From Pantoea vagans (GTDB taxonomy: Bacteria > Pseudomonadota > Gammaproteobacteria > Enterobacterales > Enterobacteriaceae), in assembly GCF_004792415.1 (NCBI RefSeq), contig NZ_CP038853.1, positions 372,001 through 436,000 on the forward strand: 64,000 nt of DNA. The letters are read 5' to 3'. Below the pieces are notes generated by a model. The model did no database searches. It worked only from the letters and a program-made list of their open reading frames with translations, and was not told where the DNA came from. The position numbers were made by a program, and so were the translations under genes. Position 1 is the stretch's first letter, and each line of letters begins with the position of its first letter. Shown here one piece after another: positions 57,067 to 64,000 of this stretch.

Positions 57067-59603
57067 GATTCGGTCTCCTCAATCAGGGTCACGGCAATAC
57101 GTTCTTCGGGGCGCGCCGGGCGATGCTGGTCGCGCTCCGCCACCCGCTGCACTGCAGGGTCGCGCTGCGGCGAATTGATAAAGTGGGCAAAGCGCGTCAG
57201 CTGGCTCTCATCTTCCAGCGTCGCCTGCCATTCACAGCGAACGCTGGCGCGCAGTGCGGCGAGCTGCTGTTCCATCTGGCTGTTAAGGCCGAGTTTGTCA
57301 TCCACGATCACGCTACGCAGATAGTCGATGCCACCTTCCAGGCTCTCCAGCCACAGCGAGGTGCGCTGCAGGCGATCGGCGGTGCGGATATAGAACATCA
57401 TGAAGCGGTCGAGATAGGTGACCAGCGTCTGCTGATCGAGATCCGCCGCCAGCAGGTCGCCATGACGCGGTTTCATGCCGCCGTTGCCGCAGACGTAGAG
57501 GTTCCAGCCTTTTTCAGTGGCGATAATGCCGACATCTTTGCCCTGGGCCTCTGCGCATTCACGGGTGCAGCCGGAGACACCAAACTTCATCTTGTGCGGC
57601 GTACGGATGCCTTTATAGCGGTTCTCGAGCATGACACCAAAGCCGAGGCTGTCGCCCACGCCGTAACGGCACCAGGCGCTGCCGACGCAGGTTTTCGCCA
57701 TACGCAGCGCTTTAGCATAGGCCTGACCGGTTTCAAATCCGGCCTCGATCAGCTGTGACCAGATAGCGGGCAGATCGTCTTTCTGCGCGCCAAACAAGCC
57801 GATGCGCTGCGAGCCGGTGATTTTGGTGTAGAGCTGGTAGCGTTCGGCGATCTCGCCAATCACTTTCAGTCCCTGTGGTGTGATTTCACCGCCGGGCGAG
57901 CGCGGGATGACCGAATAGGTGCCATCTTTCTGGATATTGCCCAGATAGAGGTCGTTGCTGTCCTGTAACGGCGCGTGCTGCGGCTTGAGCACATACTCAT
58001 TCCAGCAGGAGGCGAGCAGAGAGCCCACCGCAGGCTTGCATATTTCACAGCCGTAACCCTGCCCATAGCGGGCCAGCAGTTCATCAAAGGTCTTGATCTC
58101 TTCCACCTGAATCAGGTGATACAGCTCCTGACGTGACCAGGCGAAGTGGGCACAAAGGTGGTTATTGACCTCGATACCCTGACGACTGAGTTCACTGTTC
58201 AGTACCTGGGTAATCAGGGGGATACAGCCGCCGCAGCCGGTACCGGCTCGGGTGCTGCTTTTCAGGGCGGCCACGGTGTGACAGCCACCCTGAACCGCTT
58301 TGATGATGTCGCCTTTGCTGACGTCGAAGCAGGAGCAGATTTGCGCGCTGTCTGGCAGGGAATCGACGCCGATGGCCGGTTTGTCTCCGCTGCCCGCAGG
58401 CAGAATCAGCGCTTCCGGGTTATCCGGCAGCGGAATACCATTCAGCACCAGCTGCAGCAGGTTGCCATAATCACTGGTGTCGCCCACCAGCACCGCACCC
58501 AGCAGGGTTTTCTGATCTTCACTGATAATCAGGCGTTTGTAGACCGATTTGCCTTCATCCAGCCAGACCACGCTGCGTGCGCCTGGCGTGGTGCCGCGCG
58601 TATCGCCAATGCCACCGACATCGACACCCAGCAGCTTGAGTCTGGCGCTCATGTCCGCGCCGGTAAACGCATTGTCGCGGCCCAGCAGATGATCGCTGGC
58701 GACCTGCGCCATTTTATAACCCGGCGCCACCAGGCCATAGACGCGATTCTGCCAGGCGGCGCACTCACCGATGGCGTAAATGGCGGGATCGCTGGTCCGG
58801 CACTGATTATCAATGGCGATACCGCCGCGCGGACCCAGGGTTAATCCGCACTGCTTCGCCAGTTTGTCCTGCGGGCGGATGCCAGTGGAGAAGACAATGA
58901 AATCGACCTCCAGCGCACTGCCGTCGGCGAACTGCAGCGTTTTGCCACCGTGCTCGTGATGCACAATCTGCTGGGTGTTTTTGCCGGTGTGGACCCGCAC
59001 GCCCATCTGCTCAATCTTGCGACGCAGCTGTTCCCCGCCTTGCTGATCGAGCTGTTCTGCCATCAGCACTGGCGCAAATTCAATGACATGAGTTTCAACA
59101 CCCAGATTTTTCAGCGCGCCCGCCGCTTCCAGTCCCAGCAGACCGCCACCAATCACCACACCGCGTTTGGTGCGGCGCGAGCAGGCTTCAATGGCGTTGA
59201 GATCTTCGATAGTGCGGTAGACAAAGCAGTCGCTGCCTTCAGCACCGCTAATCGGCGGGATCCACGGATAAGAGCCGGTGGCAAAAATCAGCGTGTCGTA
59301 GTGAACCGCGCGACCGGTGCTGGAGTGGATGAGCTTCTCATCACGGTTAATGGTGATGGCGCGCTCGCCCAGCAGCAGATTGACCTGATGTTTATCGTAA
59401 TAGCCTTCACGAACCAGCGACAGCTCTTCGGCCGTGTGATGGGAGAAGTAAGCGGACAGGTGGACACGGTCGTAGGCGACGCGGGGTTCTTCACAAAAGA
59501 CGGTCAGCGAAAACTGGTCGGGTTCCGCTTTCTCAAGTAACTCTTCTATGAAGCGGTGGCCGACCATGCCGTTACCGATAACGACGACATTGTGCTTGCT
59601 CAT
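57063..59603 (-). CDS. nirB: Nitrite reductase (NADH) large subunit
   Basis: NirB reduces nitrite to ammonia with NADH, during anaerobic growth. The 846-aa product (E. coli 847) has the FAD/NAD domains (GNGMVGHRFIEELL, VVIGGGLLGLEAAGALKNLG), the BFD-like [2Fe-2S] segment with CSCFD and GTGCGGC, and the siroheme/[4Fe-4S] region with CVGSAWCRYG and SGCTRECAEAQGKD. The frame extends to 59657, but the ATG at 59603 fits the family start and has GAGG upstream. It is under a visible FNR/NarL-type promoter. Confidence 0.98.
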   Translation of the reverse strand: MSKHNVVVIGNGMVGHRFIEELLEKAEPDQFSLTVFCEEPRVAYDRVHLSAYFSHHTAEELSLVREGYYDKHQVNLLLGERAITINRDEKLIHSSTGRAVHYDTLIFATGSYPWIPPISGAEGSDCFVYRTIEDLNAIEACSRRTKRGVVIGGGLLGLEAAGALKNLGVETHVIEFAPVLMAEQLDQQGGEQLRRKIEQMGVRVHTGKNTQQIVHHEHGGKTLQFADGSALEVDFIVFSTGIRPQDKLAKQCGLTLGPRGGIAIDNQCRTSDPAIYAIGECAAWQNRVYGLVAPGYKMAQVASDHLLGRDNAFTGADMSARLKLLGVDVGGIGDTRGTTPGARSVVWLDEGKSVYKRLIISEDQKTLLGAVLVGDTSDYGNLLQLVLNGIPLPDNPEALILPAGSGDKPAIGVDSLPDSAQICSCFDVSKGDIIKAVQGGCHTVAALKSSTRAGTGCGGCIPLITQVLNSELSRQGIEVNNHLCAHFAWSRQELYHLIQVEEIKTFDELLARYGQGYGCEICKPAVGSLLASCWNEYVLKPQHAPLQDSNDLYLGNIQKDGTYSVIPRSPGGEITPQGLKVIGEIAERYQLYTKITGSQRIGLFGAQKDDLPAIWSQLIEAGFETGQAYAKALRMAKTCVGSAWCRYGVGDSLGFGVMLENRYKGIRTPHKMKFGVSGCTRECAEAQGKDVGIIATEKGWNLYVCGNGGMKPRHGDLLAADLDQQTLVTYLDRFMMFYIRTADRLQRTSLWLESLEGGIDYLRSVIVDDKLGLNSQMEQQLAALRASVRCEWQATLEDESQLTRFAHFINSPQRDPAVQRVAERDQHRPARPEERIAVTLIEETES

Positions 59604-59633
59604 TTTTGCCTCAAATTTGCGATATCTGCGGCT

Positions 59634-59639
59634 ACAATA
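59634..59639 (-). promoter_or_regulatory. Probable -10 of the nirB promoter
   Basis: Minus-strand TATTGT, placed 22 to 27 bases before the FNR site so that the site would centre at -41.5 from a start near 59626. Confidence 0.55.
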
Positions 59640-59660
59640 GCGCGCCCTTTCTGACACTTA

Positions 59661-59674
59661 TTGATATGTATCAA
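59661..59674 (-). promoter_or_regulatory. FNR site of nirB
   Basis: TTGATATGTATCAA matches the FNR consensus TTGAT-N4-ATCAA exactly. It lies 58 bases before the nirB start and, with the -10 above, sits at the -41.5 position of FNR-activated promoters, as in E. coli nirB. Confidence 0.92.
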
Positions 59675-59687
59675 CCACAACGCCATA

Positions 59688-59703
59688 TACCCATTAAGAG
59701 TTA
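59688..59703. promoter_or_regulatory. NarL/NarP 7-2-7 site of nirB
   Basis: TACCCAT, TA, AGAGTTA: a NarL-type heptamer pair in the 7-2-7 arrangement. Its centre (59695.5) is 28 bp from the FNR site centre, giving -69.5, the position known at E. coli nirB. The second heptamer is weaker. Confidence 0.75.
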
Positions 59704-59824
59704 TATAATTGATTTTAATTGGGTTTATCTGACGCAGCTAACCTGCTGAATATCCTGCATTGCCGGTGAGGGCAGGAATCGTGCTAGTTTTAACCACACG
59801 GGTTTTTCGGATAAGGAATCAGCC

Positions 59825-61102
59825 ATGCTGTCACCTAAGTGGATCAATAACGTGCGTTTACCCTGGCGGGAAGGATTGTGGCAAATCGAAATCGCCGACG
59901 GAAAAATCGCCCGAATTTCAGCCCAGCCGCAGCAGCCTTCTCCGGTGGAGCAATCGCTGGACGGCGAGGGCGGCTTAGCCTGCGCGCCCTTTATTGAGCC
60001 GCATATTCATCTGGATACCACCCAGACGGCAGGTGAACCGGCATGGAATCAGTCCGGCACGCTGTTTGAAGGGATTGAGCGCTGGGCCGAGCGTAAGGCG
60101 CTGCTCAGCCACGAAGATGTGAAACAGCGGGCATTACAGACGCTGAAGTGGCAGATCGCCAACGGCATTCAGTTTGTCCGCACCCACGTTGACGTGTCTG
60201 ACCCCTCACTGACGGCGCTGAAAGCGATGCTGGAAGTGAAAGCGGAGATGGCACCCTGGATCACCATCCAGATTGTGGCGTTTCCCCAGGAGGGCATTCT
60301 CTCTTATCCCAACGGCGAAGCGTTGCTGGAGGAGGCGCTACGGCTGGGCGCGGATGTCGTTGGCGCGATTCCGCACTATGAATTCACCCGCGAATATGGC
60401 GTCGAGTCGCTGCATAAAACCTTTGCGCTGGCTGACCGCTATGACCGGCTGATCGATGTTCACTGCGATGAGATCGATGATGAACAGTCGCGCTTTGTGG
60501 AAACCGTGGCGGCGCTGGCCCATCGCGACGGCAACGGCGCACGCGTGACGGCCAGTCATACCACCGCGATGCACTCTTACAATGGCGCGTACGCCTCACG
60601 GCTGTTCCGGCTGCTTAAGCTGTCGGGCATTAACTTTGTCGCCAATCCGCTGGTCAATATTCACCTGCAGGGCCGCTTCGACACCTATCCTAAGCGGCGC
60701 GGCATTACGCGGGTAAAAGAGATGCTGGAGGCAGAGATCAACGTCTGCTTTGGCCACGACGATGTGTTTGATCCCTGGTATCCGCTGGGCATCGCCAACA
60801 TGCTGCAGGTGCTGCATATGGGATTACATGTCTGTCAGCTGATGGGCTATGAGCAGATTGATGCGGGTCTGGATCTGATTACGCATAACAGCGCGAAAAC
60901 GATGCAGCTTGCAGGCTATGGCATTCAGAGCGGCAACGAGGCCAGTCTGATTATATTGCCAGCAGAGAGCGGTTTTGATGCGGTAAGAAGGCAGGTCCCG
61001 GTGCGCTATTCAGTGCGTCGTGGCGTGGTGGTGGCGGAGACGAAGCCTGCAGAAAGTGAGATTTACTGGCGGGAACGGGAGCGCGTAGATTTCCGACGTT
61101 AA
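59825..61102 (+). CDS. codA: Cytosine deaminase
   Basis: CodA deaminates cytosine to uracil and ammonia. The 425-aa amidohydrolase has the metal ligands His60 and His62 in [19 protein letters not shown] with the catalytic glutamate, [10 protein letters not shown] and the [10 protein letters not shown] aspartate. It is close to E. coli CodA (427 aa). In E. coli codA follows codB; here it is alone, divergent from nirB, and followed by tsgA on the other strand. It may share its upstream region with the nirB regulators. Confidence 0.95.
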   Translation: MLSPKWINNVRLPWREGLWQIEIADGKIARISAQPQQPSPVEQSLDGEGGLACAPFIEPHIHLDTTQTAGEPAWNQSGTLFEGIERWAERKALLSHEDVKQRALQTLKWQIANGIQFVRTHVDVSDPSLTALKAMLEVKAEMAPWITIQIVAFPQEGILSYPNGEALLEEALRLGADVVGAIPHYEFTREYGVESLHKTFALADRYDRLIDVHCDEIDDEQSRFVETVAALAHRDGNGARVTASHTTAMHSYNGAYASRLFRLLKLSGINFVANPLVNIHLQGRFDTYPKRRGITRVKEMLEAEINVCFGHDDVFDPWYPLGIANMLQVLHMGLHVCQLMGYEQIDAGLDLITHNSAKTMQLAGYGIQSGNEASLIILPAESGFDAVRRQVPVRYSVRRGVVVAETKPAESEIYWRERERVDFRR

Positions 61103-61106
61103 CGAG

Positions 61107-61132
61107 CAGGGCGGCGATCGCTCGCCGCCCTG
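61107..61132. terminator. Hairpin between codA and tsgA
   Basis: An 11-bp GC-rich stem (CAGGGCGGCGA, loop TCGC, TCGCCGCCCTG) between convergent genes. There is no T run on either side, so termination may need other factors. Confidence 0.5.
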
Positions 61133-61137
61133 AAGGA

Positions 61138-62316
61138 TTAATGCGTGACGTGACCGTGAGTACGATGACGGCTGACAAAGCCGAGCAGGGCACACATCAC
61201 AAATACCACGGCGTAAAGCGCATTCGCCGTCGCCAGTGCGGTATGCACACCACTTTTCTCAACGATAGGCGCCGTGACCACAAAGGTCAGCATGGTGCCG
61301 ACGGTGCCGCAGGTCAGAATGAAGTTCACCAGCTTCGGTGACGCCACTTTGGTCTGGAGCGAGCCGAGAGTGATGATGGTGGTATAGATAGCACTTGAGC
61401 TGAAGCCCAGAATCATGATGATCCATTTCAGCATGCCGGCATCGCTGCTGCTGACGAACCAGTACATCAGTACCGTAGCCAGACCCGCCAGCACCATCAG
61501 AATGCGTTGCAGATCGAAGAAGCGCAGCAGGAAGCTGAAGGCCCACATACCGACCATATACGCCGTCCAGAAGCTGCCTACCAGTTGTCCGGCGTCATTG
61601 ATGTTCATGCCCATGACTTTGGTGGCATATTCCGGCACCCAGGAGATAAAGCCGAGCTGGCCCAGGATGTAGCAGAGTGCCGCGACAGCCAGCAGCAGCA
61701 CACCCACACCCCATTTCTCTTTCTCAACAGTCGGGCTGTTCTCAGGCTTGCGCAGCACCGGGAACTCCACAAACAGCGTCATGACGAAGATAGCGACGTA
61801 GATAACGCCGATGCAGACGTAGACCCAGTACCACGGCAGCTGACGCGCCAGCAGAATGCCTGCCAGCACCGGAAACAGCGTGCCCGCCATGCTGAAGAAG
61901 GAGTCGGTAAACAGCAGACGTGAACCCCGCTGACGGCCTTCATACATGTGAGTGATCAGGAAGGTGCCGATCGACATGGTGATGCCGCTGACCACGCCCA
62001 GCACAAACATACAGAGCGAGAAGATGGTCAGATCGCGGCTGGTCATCAGCCCGATTATCGCCAGCACCATCAGGACGAAGCCGAAAATCAGCTGGCGCTT
62101 CAGTGGCACAATCACCATCAGCCAGGCGTTGAGGAAGACCGCCGCCAGGATGCCACTGTTGAGGAAGGTGAAGGTGTTACTCATGCTGGAAATGGGGATC
62201 TGGAAATCTTTTGCGATATCGCCCATTACCATGCCGGTAACGATCACCAGTGCGCCGGTCAGCGCGTAGGAGAAGAAGCTTATCCAGGTAAGGCCAATAC
62301 GATTACGGTTTGTCAT
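61138..62316 (-). CDS. tsgA: MFS transporter TsgA
   Basis: TsgA is a major facilitator superfamily protein; the name comes from tellurite/selenite/gold resistance in Salmonella and the substrate is not settled. The 392-aa product (E. coli 393) has about 12 membrane helices and the family N-terminus [14 protein letters not shown]. The frame extends to 62346, but the ATG at 62316 fits E. coli. It is divergent from ppiA. Confidence 0.93.
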   Translation of the reverse strand: MTNRNRIGLTWISFFSYALTGALVIVTGMVMGDIAKDFQIPISSMSNTFTFLNSGILAAVFLNAWLMVIVPLKRQLIFGFVLMVLAIIGLMTSRDLTIFSLCMFVLGVVSGITMSIGTFLITHMYEGRQRGSRLLFTDSFFSMAGTLFPVLAGILLARQLPWYWVYVCIGVIYVAIFVMTLFVEFPVLRKPENSPTVEKEKWGVGVLLLAVAALCYILGQLGFISWVPEYATKVMGMNINDAGQLVGSFWTAYMVGMWAFSFLLRFFDLQRILMVLAGLATVLMYWFVSSSDAGMLKWIIMILGFSSSAIYTTIITLGSLQTKVASPKLVNFILTCGTVGTMLTFVVTAPIVEKSGVHTALATANALYAVVFVMCALLGFVSRHRTHGHVTH

Positions 62317-62424
62317 GTTCTGAACCTGTTGAGAACCGGGTGCCAAAAAGTGTCAGAAAGTGTAAACGGAACTGTGATCTTAATAAACAAGCAGTGAAAC
62401 TACAGATCCATATTTCATGTGTTG

Positions 62425-62440
62425 TGTGATTTTAATCACG
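62425..62440. promoter_or_regulatory. CRP site between tsgA and ppiA
   Basis: TGTGA, six bases, TCACG: near-perfect match to the CRP consensus TGTGA-N6-TCACA. CRP regulates ppiA in E. coli. It is about 146 bases before ppiA and 109 before tsgA. Confidence 0.75.
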
Positions 62441-62577
62441 CAATTACGGTTGTTTAACGTTTGCTCAGCGCTTTTGCCGCAACAGCGTAAATATAGGTAA
62501 AACGCTGGCTCATGGAATAGAGTCTCTTTACAATCAATCACGTTTTTGTGCCCGCTCTCCCAGGTAAGGAATCTTTC

Positions 62578-63150
62578 ATGTTTAAACGTACTTTAACAGC
62601 GGCCATCACCCTGTTAGCGCTCTCTTCCGTTTCCGCCCAGGCGCTGGCCGCAAAAGGTGACACCCACGTTCTGCTCACCACCTCCGCCGGCAATATCGAA
62701 CTCGAACTGAATAACCAGAAAGCGCCGGTTTCTGTGAAAAACTTCGTTGATTACGTCAACAACAGTTTTTACAACAACACCATTTTTCATCGCGTGATCC
62801 CGGGCTTCATGGTGCAGGGTGGTGGCTTCACCACGGATATGCAGCAGAAGCAGACCAACGCGCCAATTAAAAACGAAGCGGACAATGGACTGCGTAACCT
62901 GCGCGGTACCATCTCTATGGCGCGTACTGCCGATAAAGACAGTGCCACCAGCCAGTTCTTCCTCAACGTTGCGGATAATGCCTTCCTCGACCACGGCCAG
63001 CGCGATTTCGGCTATGCCGTATTTGGTAAGATTGTGAAAGGTCAGGATGTGGTTGAAAAAATTTCTCAGGTTCCGACCAAAGATGTGGGTCCGTACCAGA
63101 ATGTGCCGTCCAAACCGGTAGTTATCCTCTCCGCCAAAGTCCTGCCTTAA
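62578..63150 (+). CDS. ppiA: Periplasmic peptidyl-prolyl isomerase A (cyclophilin)
   Basis: PpiA speeds cis-trans isomerisation of proline peptide bonds in the periplasm. The 190-aa protein equals E. coli PpiA. A signal peptide ends at AQALA (around residue 24), and the cyclophilin core shows [13 protein letters not shown] and [13 protein letters not shown] at 62578 follows AAGGAA; the longer reading from 62548 is not a signal peptide. Confidence 0.96.
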   Translation: MFKRTLTAAITLLALSSVSAQALAAKGDTHVLLTTSAGNIELELNNQKAPVSVKNFVDYVNNSFYNNTIFHRVIPGFMVQGGGFTTDMQQKQTNAPIKNEADNGLRNLRGTISMARTADKDSATSQFFLNVADNAFLDHGQRDFGYAVFGKIVKGQDVVEKISQVPTKDVGPYQNVPSKPVVILSAKVLP

Positions 63151-63249
63151 CGCTTTTTGTCGCCATCTGCGGATGGCGACCGCCTGCCGCTTCCGGCAAA
63201 GCCAGAATTTGCTCTTATACTTAGGGCAAAAACCTGAGCAGGAGGCGGT

Positions 63250-63420
63250 ATGGCGAACAAACTCACCGAAAAACAGAAGGTCACTCTGTGGCAACAGCGG
63301 CGTAGCGCCAGCTATCAGGCCAGCTGTAAGCTGGAAGGCTTTGCGCCGAATGAAACCAGCCTGAACAGTGAAGATGCGGCTGCACGCCTGGCGTCACTGA
63401 GGAGGCAATATGGACTCTAA
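63250..63420 (+). CDS. yhfG: Fic antitoxin YhfG (FicA)
   Basis: This 56-aa protein begins MANKLTEKQK and resembles E. coli YhfG (55 aa). It carries the class I inhibitory helix motif (S/T)xxxE(G/N) as S25-C-K-L-E29-G30, whose glutamate blocks ATP binding in the Fic active site. AGGAGG precedes the ATG. Its last 11 bases overlap the fic start, so the antitoxin is made first. The ORF is short and easily missed. Confidence 0.93.
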   Translation: MANKLTEKQKVTLWQQRRSASYQASCKLEGFAPNETSLNSEDAAARLASLRRQYGL

Positions 63421-64000
63421 TACCGCTGTGACCCAGGATCCTTACCTGTGGCAGCATGACACGGTGCTGAAAAATCTGGCCGACATTCATGACGCCGCGC
63501 AACTGCGCAAGGCGGAGCTGAGCTTCAGTGCAGCGCGTGCCGCCACGCTGGAACTGGGGCCGCGTAATCCCGGATTGCCTTACCTGCGCCAGATCCACCG
63601 CACGCTGTTCCAGGACATTTACAGCTGGGCCGGCGAACTGCGCACCATCGATATCTGGCGTGATGAGACGCCGTTCTGCCATTTTGAATATATCGAAAAG
63701 GAAGGTAACGCGCTGATGGCCGCGCTGGAGGAGGAGAAAGGCCTGGCTGAGTTGCCGCGTGACGAATTTATTCAGCGCATCGCTCATTACTACTGCGAAA
63801 TCAATATGCTGCATCCTTTCCGTCATGGAAATGGCCGGGCGCAGCGGATTTTCTTTGAACAGCTGGCGCTGCATGCCGGTTATCTGCTTTCATGGGAAGA
63901 GACGGACGCGGAGAGCTGGAAAGCCGCTAATCAGGCCGGTGTAGCCGGAGACCTGGCCCCGCTGGAGCAGGTGTTTGCGAAAGTGGTGAGTGAGGCGGCT
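63410..64000 (+). CDS. fic: Fic domain protein (adenylyltransferase), cut by the window end
   Basis: Fic proteins transfer AMP (or related groups) from ATP to hydroxyl side chains. 197 codons are open to the window edge; E. coli Fic is 200 aa, so almost the whole gene is present. The catalytic motif is HPFRHGNGRAQR with His135, matching the canonical HPFx(D/E)GNGR; E. coli Fic has a degenerate HPFRVGSG. The DNA-gyrase/topoisomerase IV target of related FicT toxins is a possible target here. It overlaps yhfG. Confidence 0.93.
   Translation, partial: MDSNTAVTQDPYLWQHDTVLKNLADIHDAAQLRKAELSFSAARAATLELGPRNPGLPYLRQIHRTLFQDIYSWAGELRTIDIWRDETPFCHFEYIEKEGNALMAALEEEKGLAELPRDEFIQRIAHYYCEINMLHPFRHGNGRAQRIFFEQLALHAGYLLSWEETDAESWKAANQAGVAGDLAPLEQVFAKVVSEAA

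Overview
The window is a chromosomal segment of an enterobacterium of the Erwiniaceae, most likely Pantoea or a close relative. Almost every protein is close to its Escherichia coli counterpart in length and sequence. Gene order follows the E. coli glg-glp-mal-bioH-ompB-pck-yrf-mrcA-hof-aro-dam-trpS-cysG-nir-ppiA-fic backbone, but with accessory blocks swapped in and several E. coli genes missing. The genus is inferred from the overall pattern and was not tested by a database search.

Layout. 84-5340: glgC-glgA-glgP, the end of the glycogen operon. 5568-13544: a complete malonate decarboxylase locus, mdcABCDE-mdcF-mdcGH on the minus strand with a LysR regulator (mdcR) converging on it. 13874-17578: glpD divergent from glpEGR, with tandem GlpR operators between them. 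17734-22230: malP-malQ, without malT beside them. 22266-24391: nfuA, gntX and bioH. 24562-26517: a DUF1471 periplasmic protein and a GH13 sugar phosphorylase, in the stretch where E. coli carries feoABC. 26646-29550: yhgF (tex) and greB. 29730-29978: a small YjbE-like secreted protein. 30514-32597: ompR-envZ. 32637-39750: pckA, hslO-hslR-yrfG, igaA and nudE. 39801-42244: an accessory trio (NCS1 permease, LuxR-type regulator, GNAT acetyltransferase). 42732-48799: mrcA divergent from hofMNOPQ. 49162-55274: aroK-aroB-damX-dam-rpe-gph-trpS. 55330-59603: nirB-nirD-cysG, without nirC. 59825-61102: codA. 61138-63150: tsgA and ppiA. 63250-64000: yhfG-fic, with fic cut by the window end.

How the genes work together. 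Glycogen is made by GlgC and GlgA and broken down by GlgP; MalP and MalQ process maltodextrins. The mdc genes encode the acyl carrier protein, prosthetic-group synthesis, transferase and decarboxylase subunits needed to convert malonate to acetate and CO2. The glp genes handle glycerol 3-phosphate. NirBD reduces nitrite using the siroheme made by CysG, under an FNR/NarL-type promoter that is visible in the sequence. CodA deaminates cytosine; a CodB-like permease lies about 19 kb away.

I found no phage, insertion sequence, CRISPR array, tRNA or rRNA gene. The best leads for something unusual are an orphan intrinsic terminator that suggests an unannotated small RNA near 42450-42556, the FicA/Fic pair with an intact catalytic motif, the YjbE-like gene in a 0.5-kb intergenic region, and the NCS1/LuxR/GNAT block.
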